The notes below the pieces were generated by a model, which saw only the letters and a list, made by a program, of their open reading frames with translations, had not been told where the DNA came from and did no database searches. Both the position numbers and the translations under genes were made by a program. Below are positions 1-8,854 of a DNA stretch of 64,000 nt, piece by piece. The DNA is from Methylobacterium sp. BTF04 (GTDB lineage Bacteria > Pseudomonadota > Alphaproteobacteria > Rhizobiales > Beijerinckiaceae). The stretch lies in assembly GCF_010692745.1 (NCBI RefSeq), contig NZ_JAAHTB010000016.1, forward strand, positions 39,304 to 103,303. The letters are read 5' to 3'. Within the stretch, counting starts at the first letter, position 1. The number at the start of each line of letters is the position of its first letter.

Positions 1-1428
1 AAACGCGGCGGCCTTGGCGAAATCGCGCTCGATGATGAACACCGCGATCGCTCCGAGGATCAATCCGCCGAGGATCGCCCCCTCGCCCAGCACCCCGAGG
101 CCCGCATAGAGCACGCCGGCCTGCCCGAGCTTGTCGAGCCCCACCGCCGCCGCGCTGGTGCCGGCGGCTCCGAGCGCTCCGTCGATGAGGGTCTTGCCCC
201 AGGCGGCCAGATGCGGCGCGAAGGCGAGCACGATCGCCGGGGCATGGGAATGGGGCGTCTCCTGGAACGCCTGCGCCCCGATCAGCATGCCGATGTAGAG
301 CAGGATCGGCGCGATCGCGACCACCGGCACCAGGCTCGACAGCAGCGAGATCAGGTTGAACCAGGCGAGCAGCAGGATCACCGCGCCGGTGGCGAAGGAA
401 TAGCCGATGCGGCCTCCCATCGCCTTCCAGCCGGGGTGGCCGATATAGACCGCGTTGATGAACGGGTTGCCCATCAGGCAGCCGATCAGGCTCACCACTC
501 CGTCCGCGGTGAGCACGCGGGTGGTGGGATAGGGGTCGCCCGCCACCTCGGCGCTCTCGACGTTGTCCATGGCCTCGACGAGGTCGTAGATGCCGAACGG
601 GATCGCGGTGACGAGGATGATCCCGATGAATTCGAAGCCGGCGAAGACGTGGCCGACCGCCGGCAGCGGCACCGAGAACCCGACGCCCTGGAGCGCCGCG
701 GCGAGACCGGGCCCGCTGACGCCGCCCATGTCCAGGCCGAAGATCTTGGCGCCCCACGCCACCCCCATGCCGAACAGGATGGCGACGAGGCCCGCCGGCA
801 GGCGGCCGGGGTAGCGCAGGCCGCCGAACCACGCGAGCAGGATGATCGCGAACGACACCACCCCGATCACCGGCGTGGTGATGAGTTCGAGCGCCGGACG
901 CATGGCGATGAAGGTCACCGAGACCCCGGCTAGGGTGCCGAGCAGGGCGGCACGCGGGGTGATCCGCCGGATCAGGGGCGCCGCGAACCCGCCGATCATC
1001 AGGATGAAGCTCTGGATGAACACCCAGGCGAGCCCCGCTTCCCAGGCCTTGATCGGATCGCCGGTGGCGAGCTTGATCGGCAGCATGATCACGAACACGA
1101 CGATGAACATGTGCGGCACGCTGATGCCCGAGGGCAGCGCGCAGACGTCGTCGCGCCCGGTGGCCGCGGCGAGCCGGTAGGCCAGCCAGCCGTAATACGC
1201 GGTGGAGAGGCACAGCATCAGCCCCACCGCGGGCAGGATGCGCCCGAAGGTGATGGCGTCGGGCATGCCCAGCACGAAGCGCAACAGGCCGGTGAGCACC
1301 AGCAGGTTGACGAGGATGTTGGTGCCGAAGCCGAAGAAGGCGTTCCAGTCGCCCGGCACCCAGAGGCTGGGCGGCAAGCCCTTGCCGATCCCCGCCGCCG
1401 GCCGTGTCCCGTGTGCTCCCGCCGCCAT
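1..1428 (-). CDS. NCS2/AzgA-like nucleobase permease (partial, C-terminus beyond window)
   Basis: The frame opens with ATG at 1428 and stays open to base 1, giving 476 codons of the N-terminal and central protein. The product is a multi-pass inner-membrane protein rich in Leu, Ile, Gly and Ala. An amphipathic start containing PSLWVPGDWNAFFGFGTN is followed by many hydrophobic segments, as in xanthine/uracil/guanine-hypoxanthine permeases. It most likely imports a purine, pyrimidine or related ureide by cation symport. The hydrolase and GntR regulator next to it on the same strand suggest a small catabolic unit whose substrate is taken up here. The substrate cannot be read from the sequence, and the C-terminal end lies outside the window. 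Confidence 0.75.
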   Translation of the reverse strand, partial: MAAGAHGTRPAAGIGKGLPPSLWVPGDWNAFFGFGTNILVNLLVLTGLLRFVLGMPDAITFGRILPAVGLMLCLSTAYYGWLAYRLAAATGRDDVCALPSGISVPHMFIVVFVIMLPIKLATGDPIKAWEAGLAWVFIQSFILMIGGFAAPLIRRITPRAALLGTLAGVSVTFIAMRPALELITTPVIGVVSFAIILLAWFGGLRYPGRLPAGLVAILFGMGVAWGAKIFGLDMGGVSGPGLAAALQGVGFSVPLPAVGHVFAGFEFIGIILVTAIPFGIYDLVEAMDNVESAEVAGDPYPTTRVLTADGVVSLIGCLMGNPFINAVYIGHPGWKAMGGRIGYSFATGAVILLLAWFNLISLLSSLVPVVAIAPILLYIGMLIGAQAFQETPHSHAPAIVLAFAPHLAAWGKTLIDGALGAAGTSAAAVGLDKLGQAGVLYAGLGVLGEGAILGGLILGAIAVFIIERDFAKAAAF

Positions 1429-1499
1429 GCTCGTGCTCCTCGTATCCGGTGGTGCCGCTCCCGCGCTCTCGCGAAATCCGTGTGTTTTGCAACCCTGCG

Positions 1500-2189
1500 T
1501 CAGGCGTGGGCCCGGAGGGCCTCCACCACGGGACCCGAGGCCGAGACCCAGCCGAAGATGCCGCCCTGGGCCGCGATCATCGCGAGCCCGACCCGGTGGA
1601 ATTCGGGGAAGTAGGAGGCGCAGCAATCGGCCAGCGCGACGCAGCGGTAGCCGCGATCGTTGCCCTCCCGGATCGTGGTGTGGACGCAGACCTCGGTGGT
1701 GACGCCGCAGACCAGCAGCGTGGCGATGCCGCGCTCGGCCAGGATCGCGCCGAGGTCGGTGGCGTAGAACGCACCCTTTCCGGGCTTGTCGATCACCACT
1801 TCGCCCGGCAGCGGCGCCAGGGCCGCCACGATGGCGTGGCCCGGCTCGCCGCGGATCAGGATGCGGCCCATCGGCCCCGGCGCGCCGATCCGCGCAGTGG
1901 GCTCGCCGCGCTCCAGCTTGGCCGGCGGCGCATCGGACAGATCGGGCCTGTGGCCTTCGCGTGTATGCACCACCAGGAGGCCCGCGTCCCGGCAGGCGGC
2001 CAGCACCGCCTGCGTCGGTGGCACCGCTGCGGCGAGCAGGGAGACGTCGTTGCCCAGCGTCTCGCCGAAGCCGCCCGGCTCGAGGAAGTCGCGCTGCATG
2101 TCGATGATCACCAGCGCCGTGCTCGCCGGATCGAAACCGACCTCTGCGGGCTCGGCCGCGATGGACAGCGTCAGGCTGGGTCTTGTCAT
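1500..2189 (-). CDS. Isochorismatase-fold cysteine amidohydrolase
   Basis: This 229-residue cytoplasmic hydrolase has the cysteine-hydrolase triad: Asp about 30 in VIIDMQRDF, Lys about 135 in [10 protein letters not shown] and Cys about 168 in [11 protein letters not shown], with the usual cis-peptide before the Cys. The frame extends upstream to 2294, but those extra 35 residues look non-coding (Pro/Ser/Ala-rich, no fold) and ATG 2189 fits the family's start. Members include biuret hydrolase, RutB and N-carbamoylsarcosine amidase. The [19 protein letters not shown] stretch resembles biuret or ureide amidohydrolases more than RutB, whose own copy is at 19380-20117. It probably releases ammonia from the substrate brought in by the permease at 1-1428. 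The exact substrate is unknown. Confidence 0.82.
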   Translation of the reverse strand: MTRPSLTLSIAAEPAEVGFDPASTALVIIDMQRDFLEPGGFGETLGNDVSLLAAAVPPTQAVLAACRDAGLLVVHTREGHRPDLSDAPPAKLERGEPTARIGAPGPMGRILIRGEPGHAIVAALAPLPGEVVIDKPGKGAFYATDLGAILAERGIATLLVCGVTTEVCVHTTIREGNDRGYRCVALADCCASYFPEFHRVGLAMIAAQGGIFGWVSASGPVVEALRAHA

Positions 2190-2327
2190 TGCCGGAGCAC
2201 CGGGCGCAGGAGATCGCGCGGTCGGCGGGTACGGCGTGGATGTCGCCCCGGTCGCGAATCTGTCCCGATCATGTATGCAAGGACCGCTATTCACACGCCC
2301 AAATTATGCGCGCGCGTGCACCCTTGT

Positions 2328-2384
2328 GTGGCAAGATGGGTCTTGCGTGGCAGGTTGGGATTTACGTGGCAGGCTGGAGCGTTC
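2328..2384. repeat. Three 19-bp direct repeats upstream of the hydrolase gene
   Basis: GTGGCAAG at 2328, GTGGCAGG at 2347 and GTGGCAGG at 2366 each begin a 19-bp unit of form GTGGCARGNTGGG. The array lies in the gap between the hydrolase start (2189) and the 3' end of the GntR gene (2395). It could be a regulator-binding array or a slipped duplication. No function is demonstrated. Confidence 0.5.
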
Positions 2385-2394
2385 CTGCGCGGTC

Positions 2395-3219
2395 TCAGCG
2401 TCGCTGCCGCTCCAGGCGGGCTGGGCCCGCGATCCGGCTGGTGGGCTCGCCGCCGCGCCGTCCGCGCGCGGCCTCCTTGGCTCCCTGACGATCCTTGGCC
2501 GCCTGGCGATCCTGGGCCGGTGTGGCGTCCATGGCCTCGAACGCGTCCTCGACGATGCTCATGTGGATCAGCATGGCCGCGTTCGCCGCCGCCGCGTCCC
2601 GCGCCAGCACCGCGCGCACCACCGCGCCGTGCTCGGCATGCGAGCGGTGCAGGCGGCCGGGGGCGCGGAATTGCGCCCGCCGGAACGGCGTCAGCCGGCG
2701 CCGCAGCGAAACCGCGATCTCCTCGACCACGCTGTTATGGGCACCCGCATAGAGCGCGTCGTGGAACGCCTGGTTGGCGTTGGCATAGCCGTCGCGGTCG
2801 GCCGCATCGGCGAGCAGGCCCATGGCGTCGTGCAGGTTCTGGAGGCCGGCCCGCTCGCTCGGCGTCATGCTCAAGGTCGCCAACCGCGCGCAGGTGGCCT
2901 CGATCTCGCCCATGGCGATGAACAGCATGTCGAGTTCGTCCGGCGTGATCGTCCGCACCGTGGCCCCGGTGCGCGGACGCAGGTCGATCAGCCCGGTCCC
3001 GCTGAGCAGGCGCAGCGCGTCGCGCACCGGCGTGCGCGAGACGCCGAAGCGCTTGGCCAGGATCTGCTCGTCGAGATGGAGGCCCGGCGGGAGGGTACCG
3101 GTGAGGATGTCGTTGGCGATCTGCTCCGCCAGGCTTTCGGCACGGGTTTGGGAGGCGGCCACCGTCATCTCGGTCTGGAGAGCACCACCGGTCGGGAGCG
3201 ACCGGTGGCGTGCCGTCAT
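2395..3219 (-). CDS. GntR-family transcriptional regulator, FCD subfamily
   Basis: This 274-residue DNA-binding protein has an N-terminal winged helix-turn-helix at about residues 25-90 (ILAKRFGVSRTPVRDALRLL is the recognition region). An all-helical FCD ligand domain follows at about 100-230, with the metal-binding pattern of the family (FHDALYAGAHN, SHAEHGAVV). A later ATG at 3168 (MTVAASQ) is an equally possible start. The last 40 residues are Ala/Arg/Gln-rich and probably disordered. It reads in the same direction as the downstream hydrolase and permease and probably controls them in response to a carboxylate or ureide ligand. Both the target and the ligand are inferred. Confidence 0.88.
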   Translation of the reverse strand: MTARHRSLPTGGALQTEMTVAASQTRAESLAEQIANDILTGTLPPGLHLDEQILAKRFGVSRTPVRDALRLLSGTGLIDLRPRTGATVRTITPDELDMLFIAMGEIEATCARLATLSMTPSERAGLQNLHDAMGLLADAADRDGYANANQAFHDALYAGAHNSVVEEIAVSLRRRLTPFRRAQFRAPGRLHRSHAEHGAVVRAVLARDAAAANAAMLIHMSIVEDAFEAMDATPAQDRQAAKDRQGAKEAARGRRGGEPTSRIAGPARLERQRR

Positions 3220-3635
3220 CGTAGAGCCGAGATCAGGCGGTGCCGCAACGCCCTCCTTCCGGGATTTCGATCACACTCCGGTGGCGGCGGTCGGCCGCGA
3301 GCCCAACGCCTCCCTCCTGCCGTCGGTCCCGTCCTGAGGGTGGCCGGAGCCGATCCGGCATCGTGCCTGCCGGGGACGTAAAGACCCGGCGTGTTCGTGT
3401 TCGTGATCGCGGTCCGGGTCCGCGCCGCCCGCTTCGACGACCGGATTCATGCGGCACGGAGGCGTTCGGACCGGCCTCGACTGACCGTGGCCCGCGGCCT
3501 CCAAAGCGCCGGAGCGCGTCCTCCGAGTGTTGCACAATTGTGTCGCGGCCGGCCCACCGATGGGATTGGCCTCGCCCTGGCATATCGGTTGCTCGCTCGG
3601 AACCCAGACGGGCGTGCAAGCCCATGGGGGACGCT
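3220..3635. other. Intergenic region between divergent gntR and Tsx-like gene
   Basis: No credible coding sequence was seen in these 416 bases between divergent genes. It should hold both promoters. A perfect 10-bp palindrome, CACAATTGTG at 3533-3542, lies about 95 bases before the Tsx-like start and is a possible regulator site. Confidence 0.5.
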
Positions 3636-4676
3636 ATGACGATCACGACGTATGTACGACCGCTCGCCGCGGCCGCCATTCTCGGCTGCATTGCTGCCTC
3701 TTTGAGCTGCACTGCCTCGGGGCCCGCCTTCGCGGCCGATCTGGCCAAGGACAAGGACAAGGCTCCGGTCGTTCCGGCCGAGGCGCCGGTGTCGTTCTTC
3801 CTCTTCGCCGATACGCAGATCAGTTATCGCTACCAGTTCCCGTCGGCGAACCCGGGCAGCCAGATCCAAAAGGCCGATGGCAGCTTCCGCAACCGCGATG
3901 CGCCCAAGCAGATCCTCAACATCTCGCATGCGGATGCCTGGGCCTACGGGACCAACTTCTTCTCCCTCGACATCCTCAAGTCCGGCTCGCAATTCCCGGC
4001 CGGCACCACCAACCCGCCGGGCAGCGTCGCCGCGCCGTTCTTCGAGAGCTACGGCAACACCGAGGCCTATGGCCTCTATCGCGGCACGCTCAGCCTGAAC
4101 GCGCTGCTGGGCACCAAGGCCTTCGCGATCCCGGGCGTGATCAAGGACATATCGCTGTCCTACGGCTTCGATGCCAACGCCCAGAACGACGCCTTCGGCT
4201 CGAAGAAGCGTGACGTGGTCGGCGGCCTGAACTTCGCCGCCGACGTGCCGGTCGGCTTCCTCAACGTGTCGGCGCACGCCTACAAGGAGTGGAATCGGAA
4301 CGGCTTCAACATCCAGCCCGACCGCGACCAGAGCTTCGACACCGTTCCGGAATTCGAGATCGTCTACAACTTTCCGCTCGCCTTCACCGGCCTGCCGCTC
4401 AGCATCGCGGGCTTCAACAACATCGTGCTGCCCAAGGGCCGCGGCGTCAGGAACCCGGGCGACTTCGCCTTCAATCCTCAGCGCGGCCTCGAATTCCTGT
4501 CGCGCACCAACCTGGTGCTCGATGTCGGCAAGCTCATCTACGATCAGCCCAACCGGGTCGATGCCTTCATCGGCTTCCAGTACTGGCTGAACAAGTTCGG
4601 CAACGTCGAGACCGCGACCTTCAAGGGCACCGAGGAGAAGAGCTTCCTCGCGGGCTTCGCCTTCCACGTCTTCTGA
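3636..4676 (+). CDS. Tsx-like outer-membrane channel protein
   Basis: The 346-residue protein starts with a signal peptide (about residues 1-33, ending GPAFA-AD). It continues as alternating polar/aromatic strands typical of a beta-barrel and ends with Phe (FAFHVF), the aromatic end recognised by the outer-membrane assembly machinery. The repeated YGFD, FQYWLNKFG and SFLAGFAF strands resemble Tsx/OmpK nucleoside channels and the 'outer envelope proteins' found beside purine deaminases. ATG 3636 is chosen because GGGGGA lies 4 bases upstream; an in-frame ATG at 3624 is an alternative. Directly upstream of 8-oxoguanine deaminase and an ABC importer, it probably admits nucleosides or nucleobases to the periplasm. 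Confidence 0.72.
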   Translation: MTITTYVRPLAAAAILGCIAASLSCTASGPAFAADLAKDKDKAPVVPAEAPVSFFLFADTQISYRYQFPSANPGSQIQKADGSFRNRDAPKQILNISHADAWAYGTNFFSLDILKSGSQFPAGTTNPPGSVAAPFFESYGNTEAYGLYRGTLSLNALLGTKAFAIPGVIKDISLSYGFDANAQNDAFGSKKRDVVGGLNFAADVPVGFLNVSAHAYKEWNRNGFNIQPDRDQSFDTVPEFEIVYNFPLAFTGLPLSIAGFNNIVLPKGRGVRNPGDFAFNPQRGLEFLSRTNLVLDVGKLIYDQPNRVDAFIGFQYWLNKFGNVETATFKGTEEKSFLAGFAFHVF

Positions 4677-4739
4677 GATCCGCCGGCCGGATCGCCGCCC
4701 GGCCGTCGCCTGCGAATCACCGAGAAAGCGAGGAGCCGC

Positions 4740-6101
4740 ATGGTCGACGCCGGAACGTCCAAGCGCCTGTGGATCAAGACGCCGATGGCCATCCTCGCCG
4801 AGGGGGCCGCCGGCGGGATCGTGGTCGAGGGCACCCGCATCGTCGAGCGCGTCGGCGCCGGGCGCCAGCCCTCCGCGCCGGTGGACGACGTGTTCGACGC
4901 CAGCCGCCACGTGGTGATCCCCGGCCTCGTCAACACCCACCACCACTTCTTCCAGACCCTGACCCGCGCCCACCCGTTGGCGATCAACAAGCCGCTGTTT
5001 CCGTGGCTGCAATCGCTCTACACGGTGTGGGACAAGATCACCCCGGACGCGTTCCGGCTCGCCACGCGGCTGGCCTATACCGAGCTCCTGCTCTCGGGTT
5101 GCACCACGGCGGGGGACCACCACTACCTCTTCCCCAAGGGCCTCGAATCCTCCGTCGACATCCAGGTCGAGGAGGCCGGTCCGCTCGGCATCCGCGCCTT
5201 CGTCACCCGCGGCTCGATGAGCCTGTCCGTGCGCGACGGTGGCCTGCCGCCCGAATGCCTGACCCAGGACGACGACACGATCCTGGCCGACAGCGAGCGC
5301 GTGCTGCGGCTGTTCCACGACCCGAAGCCCGGCGCGATGGTGCAGATCGGGCTCGCTCCGTGCTCGCCCTTCAACGTGACGAAGCGCCTGATGCGCGAGA
5401 GCGCGGCCCTGGCCGAAGCCCATGATTGCCGCCTGCACACCCATCTGGGCGAGACGCTGGACGAGGACCGCTACTGCCTCGAAATGTTCGGCCAGCGCCC
5501 GGTGGACTACCTCGAAGAGGTCGGCTGGATGTCGTCGCGAACCTGGCTCGCCCACGGCATCCACTTCAACGATGACGAGGTGGCGCGCCTCGGCAAGGCC
5601 GGCGTCGGGGTCTGCCATTGCCCGACCTCGAACATGACCCTGGCCTCCGGCCAGTGCCGCACCTGCGAACTCGAGGCCGCCGGCAGCCCGGTGGGCCTGG
5701 GGGTCGACGGCTCGGCCTCCAACGACAATTCCAACCTGATGGAGGGCGTGCGCCACGCCCTGATGATCAACCGCCTGACCTACGGCGCGGAGAAGGTCAC
5801 CCATCTCGACGCCCTGCGCTGGGCGACGGAGGGCTCGGCCGCCTGCCTCGGGCGCACCGATATCGGCCGCATCGCGGATGGCTGCGAAGCCGATCTCGCC
5901 CTGTTCACCCTCGACGAGCTGCGCTTCTCCGGTGCGCACGACCCGCTCGCCGCCCTGGTGCTGTGCGGCGCCTACAAGGCCGACCGGGTGATGGTCGCGG
6001 GCGCGTGGCGCGTCGTCGACGGCCAGCCGCTCGGCATCGAGACCGGCCAGTTGCGCGAGGCCCATACCAAGCTCGCCCACGCGCTGTTCGGGGCGCTGTG
6101 A
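4740..6101 (+). CDS. 8-oxoguanine deaminase (amidohydrolase superfamily)
   Basis: This 453-residue metal-dependent amidohydrolase contains the metal-site motifs PGLVNTHHHFF (about residues 61-71), HTHLGETLDE, AHGIHFND and GVDGSASNDNSNLM, in the order of cytosine/guanine-deaminase-like enzymes. The GVDGSASNDNSN segment and overall length fit the Pa0142-type 8-oxoguanine deaminase clade, which converts 8-oxoguanine to urate and ammonia in the cytosol. Hydroxydechloroatrazine ethylaminohydrolase (AtzB) is a close relative and the main alternative. Context favours purine use: an outer-membrane channel is 63 bases upstream, an ABC importer follows, and urate oxidase lies in the same island, so the product urate can be degraded further. 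Confidence 0.85.
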   Translation: MVDAGTSKRLWIKTPMAILAEGAAGGIVVEGTRIVERVGAGRQPSAPVDDVFDASRHVVIPGLVNTHHHFFQTLTRAHPLAINKPLFPWLQSLYTVWDKITPDAFRLATRLAYTELLLSGCTTAGDHHYLFPKGLESSVDIQVEEAGPLGIRAFVTRGSMSLSVRDGGLPPECLTQDDDTILADSERVLRLFHDPKPGAMVQIGLAPCSPFNVTKRLMRESAALAEAHDCRLHTHLGETLDEDRYCLEMFGQRPVDYLEEVGWMSSRTWLAHGIHFNDDEVARLGKAGVGVCHCPTSNMTLASGQCRTCELEAAGSPVGLGVDGSASNDNSNLMEGVRHALMINRLTYGAEKVTHLDALRWATEGSAACLGRTDIGRIADGCEADLALFTLDELRFSGAHDPLAALVLCGAYKADRVMVAGAWRVVDGQPLGIETGQLREAHTKLAHALFGAL

Positions 6102-6201
6102 TGGCGGCGCCGGGCCGGTCCGATCCGGCATCGTCCGAGGCCGTCGGGGTGTTTTGGAATCCGACACCGTCCGGGTCGCGGATGCACCGGAGCCGGCTGG
6201 C

Positions 6202-7788
6202 ATGACCGACATCGCCCCCCGCCCTCAGCCGGAAGGCCCCACGCCCCTGTTCGGGGCCTACGGCATCGTCAAGCGCTTCGGCGACTTCAAGGCCAATGAC
6301 GGTATCGATCTCGAAATCCGGGCCGGCGAGATTCATGCCCTGCTCGGCGAGAACGGGGCCGGCAAGTCGACCCTGATGAAGATCCTCTACGGGCTTCTCG
6401 AGCCCACCGAGGGGGTCGTCACCCATCGCGGCGACATCGTGCGGCTCGGCAACCCCGAGGCCGCCCGCGCGCTCGGCATCGGCATGGTGTTCCAGCATTT
6501 CTCCCTGTGCGAGAACCTGACGGTGGCCGAGAACATCGCCCTCGTCATGCCGAAATCCCTGAGCGGGCGGGACCTGAAGGCGCGCATCGCCGAGGTCGGG
6601 ACTACCTACGGCTTGCATCTCGACCCCGACCGGCCGGTCTGGTCGCTCTCCGCCGGCGAGCGCCAGCGCATCGAGATCACCCGCTGCCTGCTGCAGGACC
6701 CGAGCCTCGTCATCCTCGACGAGCCGACCTCCGTGCTCACGCCCGGCGAGGCCGAGCTGCTGTTCACGGTGCTGGAGCGTTTGCGCGACGAGGGGCGCGC
6801 CCTCCTCTACATCTCGCACCGCCTCGACGAGGTGCGCCGGCTCTGCTCGCGCGCCACCATCCTGCGCGGCGGCAAGGTGGTGGGCGCCTGCGATCCGCGC
6901 CAGGAGAGCGCGCGCTCGCTCGCCGCGATGATGGTCGGCGCCCAGGTCGGCGAGGTGAAGCCGGCGACGGGGGCCGCGCCGGGGCGTCCGCGCCTCGTGC
7001 TGAACGGCCTCACCCTTCCCGCCCCCGGCCTGCACGGCACGGCTCTGCACGCGCTCACCCTCACGGTGTCGGGCGGCGAGATCGTCGGGATCGCGGGGAT
7101 TGCCGGCAACGGTCAGGCCGAGCTGTTCGACGCCCTCTCCGGCGAGGCCTTGGCGCCGCAGGCCGGCATGGTCGTGTTCGACGGCGGCGATGCCGGGCGC
7201 CTCGGCATCACCGCCCGCCGCCGCCGCGGCGCCGGCTTCGTGCCGGAGGAGCGCAACGGCCACGGGGCCGCGCCCACGCTCAGCCTGTCCGACAACGCGA
7301 TCCTGTCGCGCCACGCCACGGCGGGCCTCAGCCGCTTCGGCTTCCTGCGCGGCGCTGCCGCGAAACGCCTCGCCCAGACCGTCATCGCGGCGTTCGACGT
7401 GCGCAAGGCCGGCCCCGATCCGGCCGCCGGCACCCTGTCGGGGGGCAACCTGCAGAAATTCCTGGTCGGGCGCGAGATCCTGGCCGAACCCGGCATCCTC
7501 GTGGTCAACCAGCCGACCTGGGGCGTCGACGCGCTCGCCGCCGCCCATATCCGCCAGGCCCTCCTCGATCTCGCCGGCCGGGGCGCCGCCGTGCTGGTGA
7601 TCAGCCAGGACCTCGACGAGTTGTTCGAGATCGCCGGCCGGATCGCCGTGCTGCATGACGGCACGCTCTCGAAGGCCATCCCCGCCGGCGAGACCAGCCG
7701 CGAAAGCGTCGGCCTGCTCATGGGCGGTTCGCAGACCCCTCCGCCTGCCTCCGCAACCGTCACAGCGGGCCCCGCCCATGCGCATTGA
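6202..7788 (+). CDS. BMP-type (nucleoside/nucleobase) ABC importer, tandem ATP-binding protein
   Basis: This double ATPase of about 528 residues has an N-terminal domain with Walker A GENGAGKS, signature LSAGERQRIEI and Walker B VILDEPTS. Its C-terminal domain has a degenerate Walker A (AGIAGNGQAE) and signature LSGGNLQKFLVG. This layout is typical of YufO/NupO and sugar-type importers. ATG 6202 (MTDIAPRP) is preferred over the in-frame TTG at 6154 because GGAG lies about 10 bases before it. Its 3' end overlaps the next permease gene by 11 bases, so the ATPase and the two permeases are probably co-translated. It powers uptake at the inner membrane. Confidence 0.9.
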   Translation: MTDIAPRPQPEGPTPLFGAYGIVKRFGDFKANDGIDLEIRAGEIHALLGENGAGKSTLMKILYGLLEPTEGVVTHRGDIVRLGNPEAARALGIGMVFQHFSLCENLTVAENIALVMPKSLSGRDLKARIAEVGTTYGLHLDPDRPVWSLSAGERQRIEITRCLLQDPSLVILDEPTSVLTPGEAELLFTVLERLRDEGRALLYISHRLDEVRRLCSRATILRGGKVVGACDPRQESARSLAAMMVGAQVGEVKPATGAAPGRPRLVLNGLTLPAPGLHGTALHALTLTVSGGEIVGIAGIAGNGQAELFDALSGEALAPQAGMVVFDGGDAGRLGITARRRRGAGFVPEERNGHGAAPTLSLSDNAILSRHATAGLSRFGFLRGAAAKRLAQTVIAAFDVRKAGPDPAAGTLSGGNLQKFLVGREILAEPGILVVNQPTWGVDALAAAHIRQALLDLAGRGAAVLVISQDLDELFEIAGRIAVLHDGTLSKAIPAGETSRESVGLLMGGSQTPPPASATVTAGPAHAH

Positions 7789-8854
7789 TCTCAGCCCCCG
7801 CGCCAATCGTTCGCCCGCGATGGACGCGCTCTCGCCGGTGCTGGCCTTCGCGGTGGCGGTCGCCATCGGTGGAATCGTGGTGGCGGCCATGGGACGCTCG
7901 CCGGCGGCGGCGTTTGTCACCTATTTCGTTGCACCCTTGAGTGAAGTGTGGTCGCTGCAGGAGGTGGCGCTGAAGGCCGCGCCCCTCGCCCTCATCGCCA
8001 CCGGCCTCGCCTTCTGCTTTCGCGCCAATATCTGGAATATCGGGGCGGAAGGGCAGTTCGTGGTCGGCGGCCTGTTTGGTGGCTGGATCGGCGTCGCCAC
8101 CCACGGGATGACGGGCAACACCCTCTGGGTGCTGCCGCTGATGCTCGTCGTCGGCACCCTGGCCGGGATGATCTACGCGTTGATTCCGGGCCTGCTCAAG
8201 GTCTGGCTCGGAGTCTCCGAGATCCTCACCAGCCTGATGCTGGTCTATGTCGCCGAACTGCTGCTCGACTACATGGCGCGGGGGCCGTTGCGCGATCCGG
8301 CCGGCTTCAACTTCCCTCAGAGCGTCACCTTCGACGATGCCGCCCGCCTTCCCTACCTGATGGAGGGCGACACCCTGCATGCCGGGGTGGTCGTCGCCCT
8401 CGCCGCGGTGGTGATCGCCACGCTGGTCCTCGCCCGCACCCTGTTCGGCTTCACCGTGCGGGTGGTGGGGGCGAGCCCGCGCGCGGCGCGTTTCGCCGGG
8501 TTCAGCGATGCGCGCCTGACGCTGGCGGTCTTCGCGGTGTCGGGCGGCGCTGCCGGGCTCGCCGGTATCGCCGAGGTGGCGGGCAAGATCGGTCAGCTCC
8601 AGCCCTCGATTTCGCCGGGCTACGGCTTCACCGCGATCATCGTCGCGTTTCTCGGCCGGCTCTCCCCGGTGGGCATACTCGTGGCGGCGCTCGTCATCGC
8701 GCTCACCACCATCGGCGGCGAGGGCGCGCAGATCGACCTCAAGCTGCCCCTCGATCTCACCCGCGCCTTCCAGGGGCTGCTGCTCGCCCTGGTGCTCGGG
8801 GCCGACGCCCTGTCGCGCTACCGCGTTCGCTTCGTACCGGGAGTCACCACATGA
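7778..8854 (+). CDS. BMP-type ABC importer, permease subunit 1
   Basis: This 358-residue polytopic membrane protein is of the BPD_transp_2 family. It contains FRANIWNIGAEGQF, the conserved motif of YufP/NupP-like permeases, and about 8-10 hydrophobic segments. ATG 7778 starts inside the end of the ATPase gene. The TGA at 8852-8854 overlaps the ATG of the second permease as ATGA. It forms the transport channel together with the next gene. The family imports nucleosides or purines by way of a lipoprotein or periplasmic BMP-type receptor. Confidence 0.9.
   Translation: MRIDLSPRANRSPAMDALSPVLAFAVAVAIGGIVVAAMGRSPAAAFVTYFVAPLSEVWSLQEVALKAAPLALIATGLAFCFRANIWNIGAEGQFVVGGLFGGWIGVATHGMTGNTLWVLPLMLVVGTLAGMIYALIPGLLKVWLGVSEILTSLMLVYVAELLLDYMARGPLRDPAGFNFPQSVTFDDAARLPYLMEGDTLHAGVVVALAAVVIATLVLARTLFGFTVRVVGASPRAARFAGFSDARLTLAVFAVSGGAAGLAGIAEVAGKIGQLQPSISPGYGFTAIIVAFLGRLSPVGILVAALVIALTTIGGEGAQIDLKLPLDLTRAFQGLLLALVLGADALSRYRVRFVPGVTT

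Noticed and set aside
2281..2400. Sigma-54-type promoter (GG-N10-GC) among the GTGGCA repeats
   Set aside because: The GG and GC elements are 13 bases apart, not 10, and no TTGC box has the right spacing.
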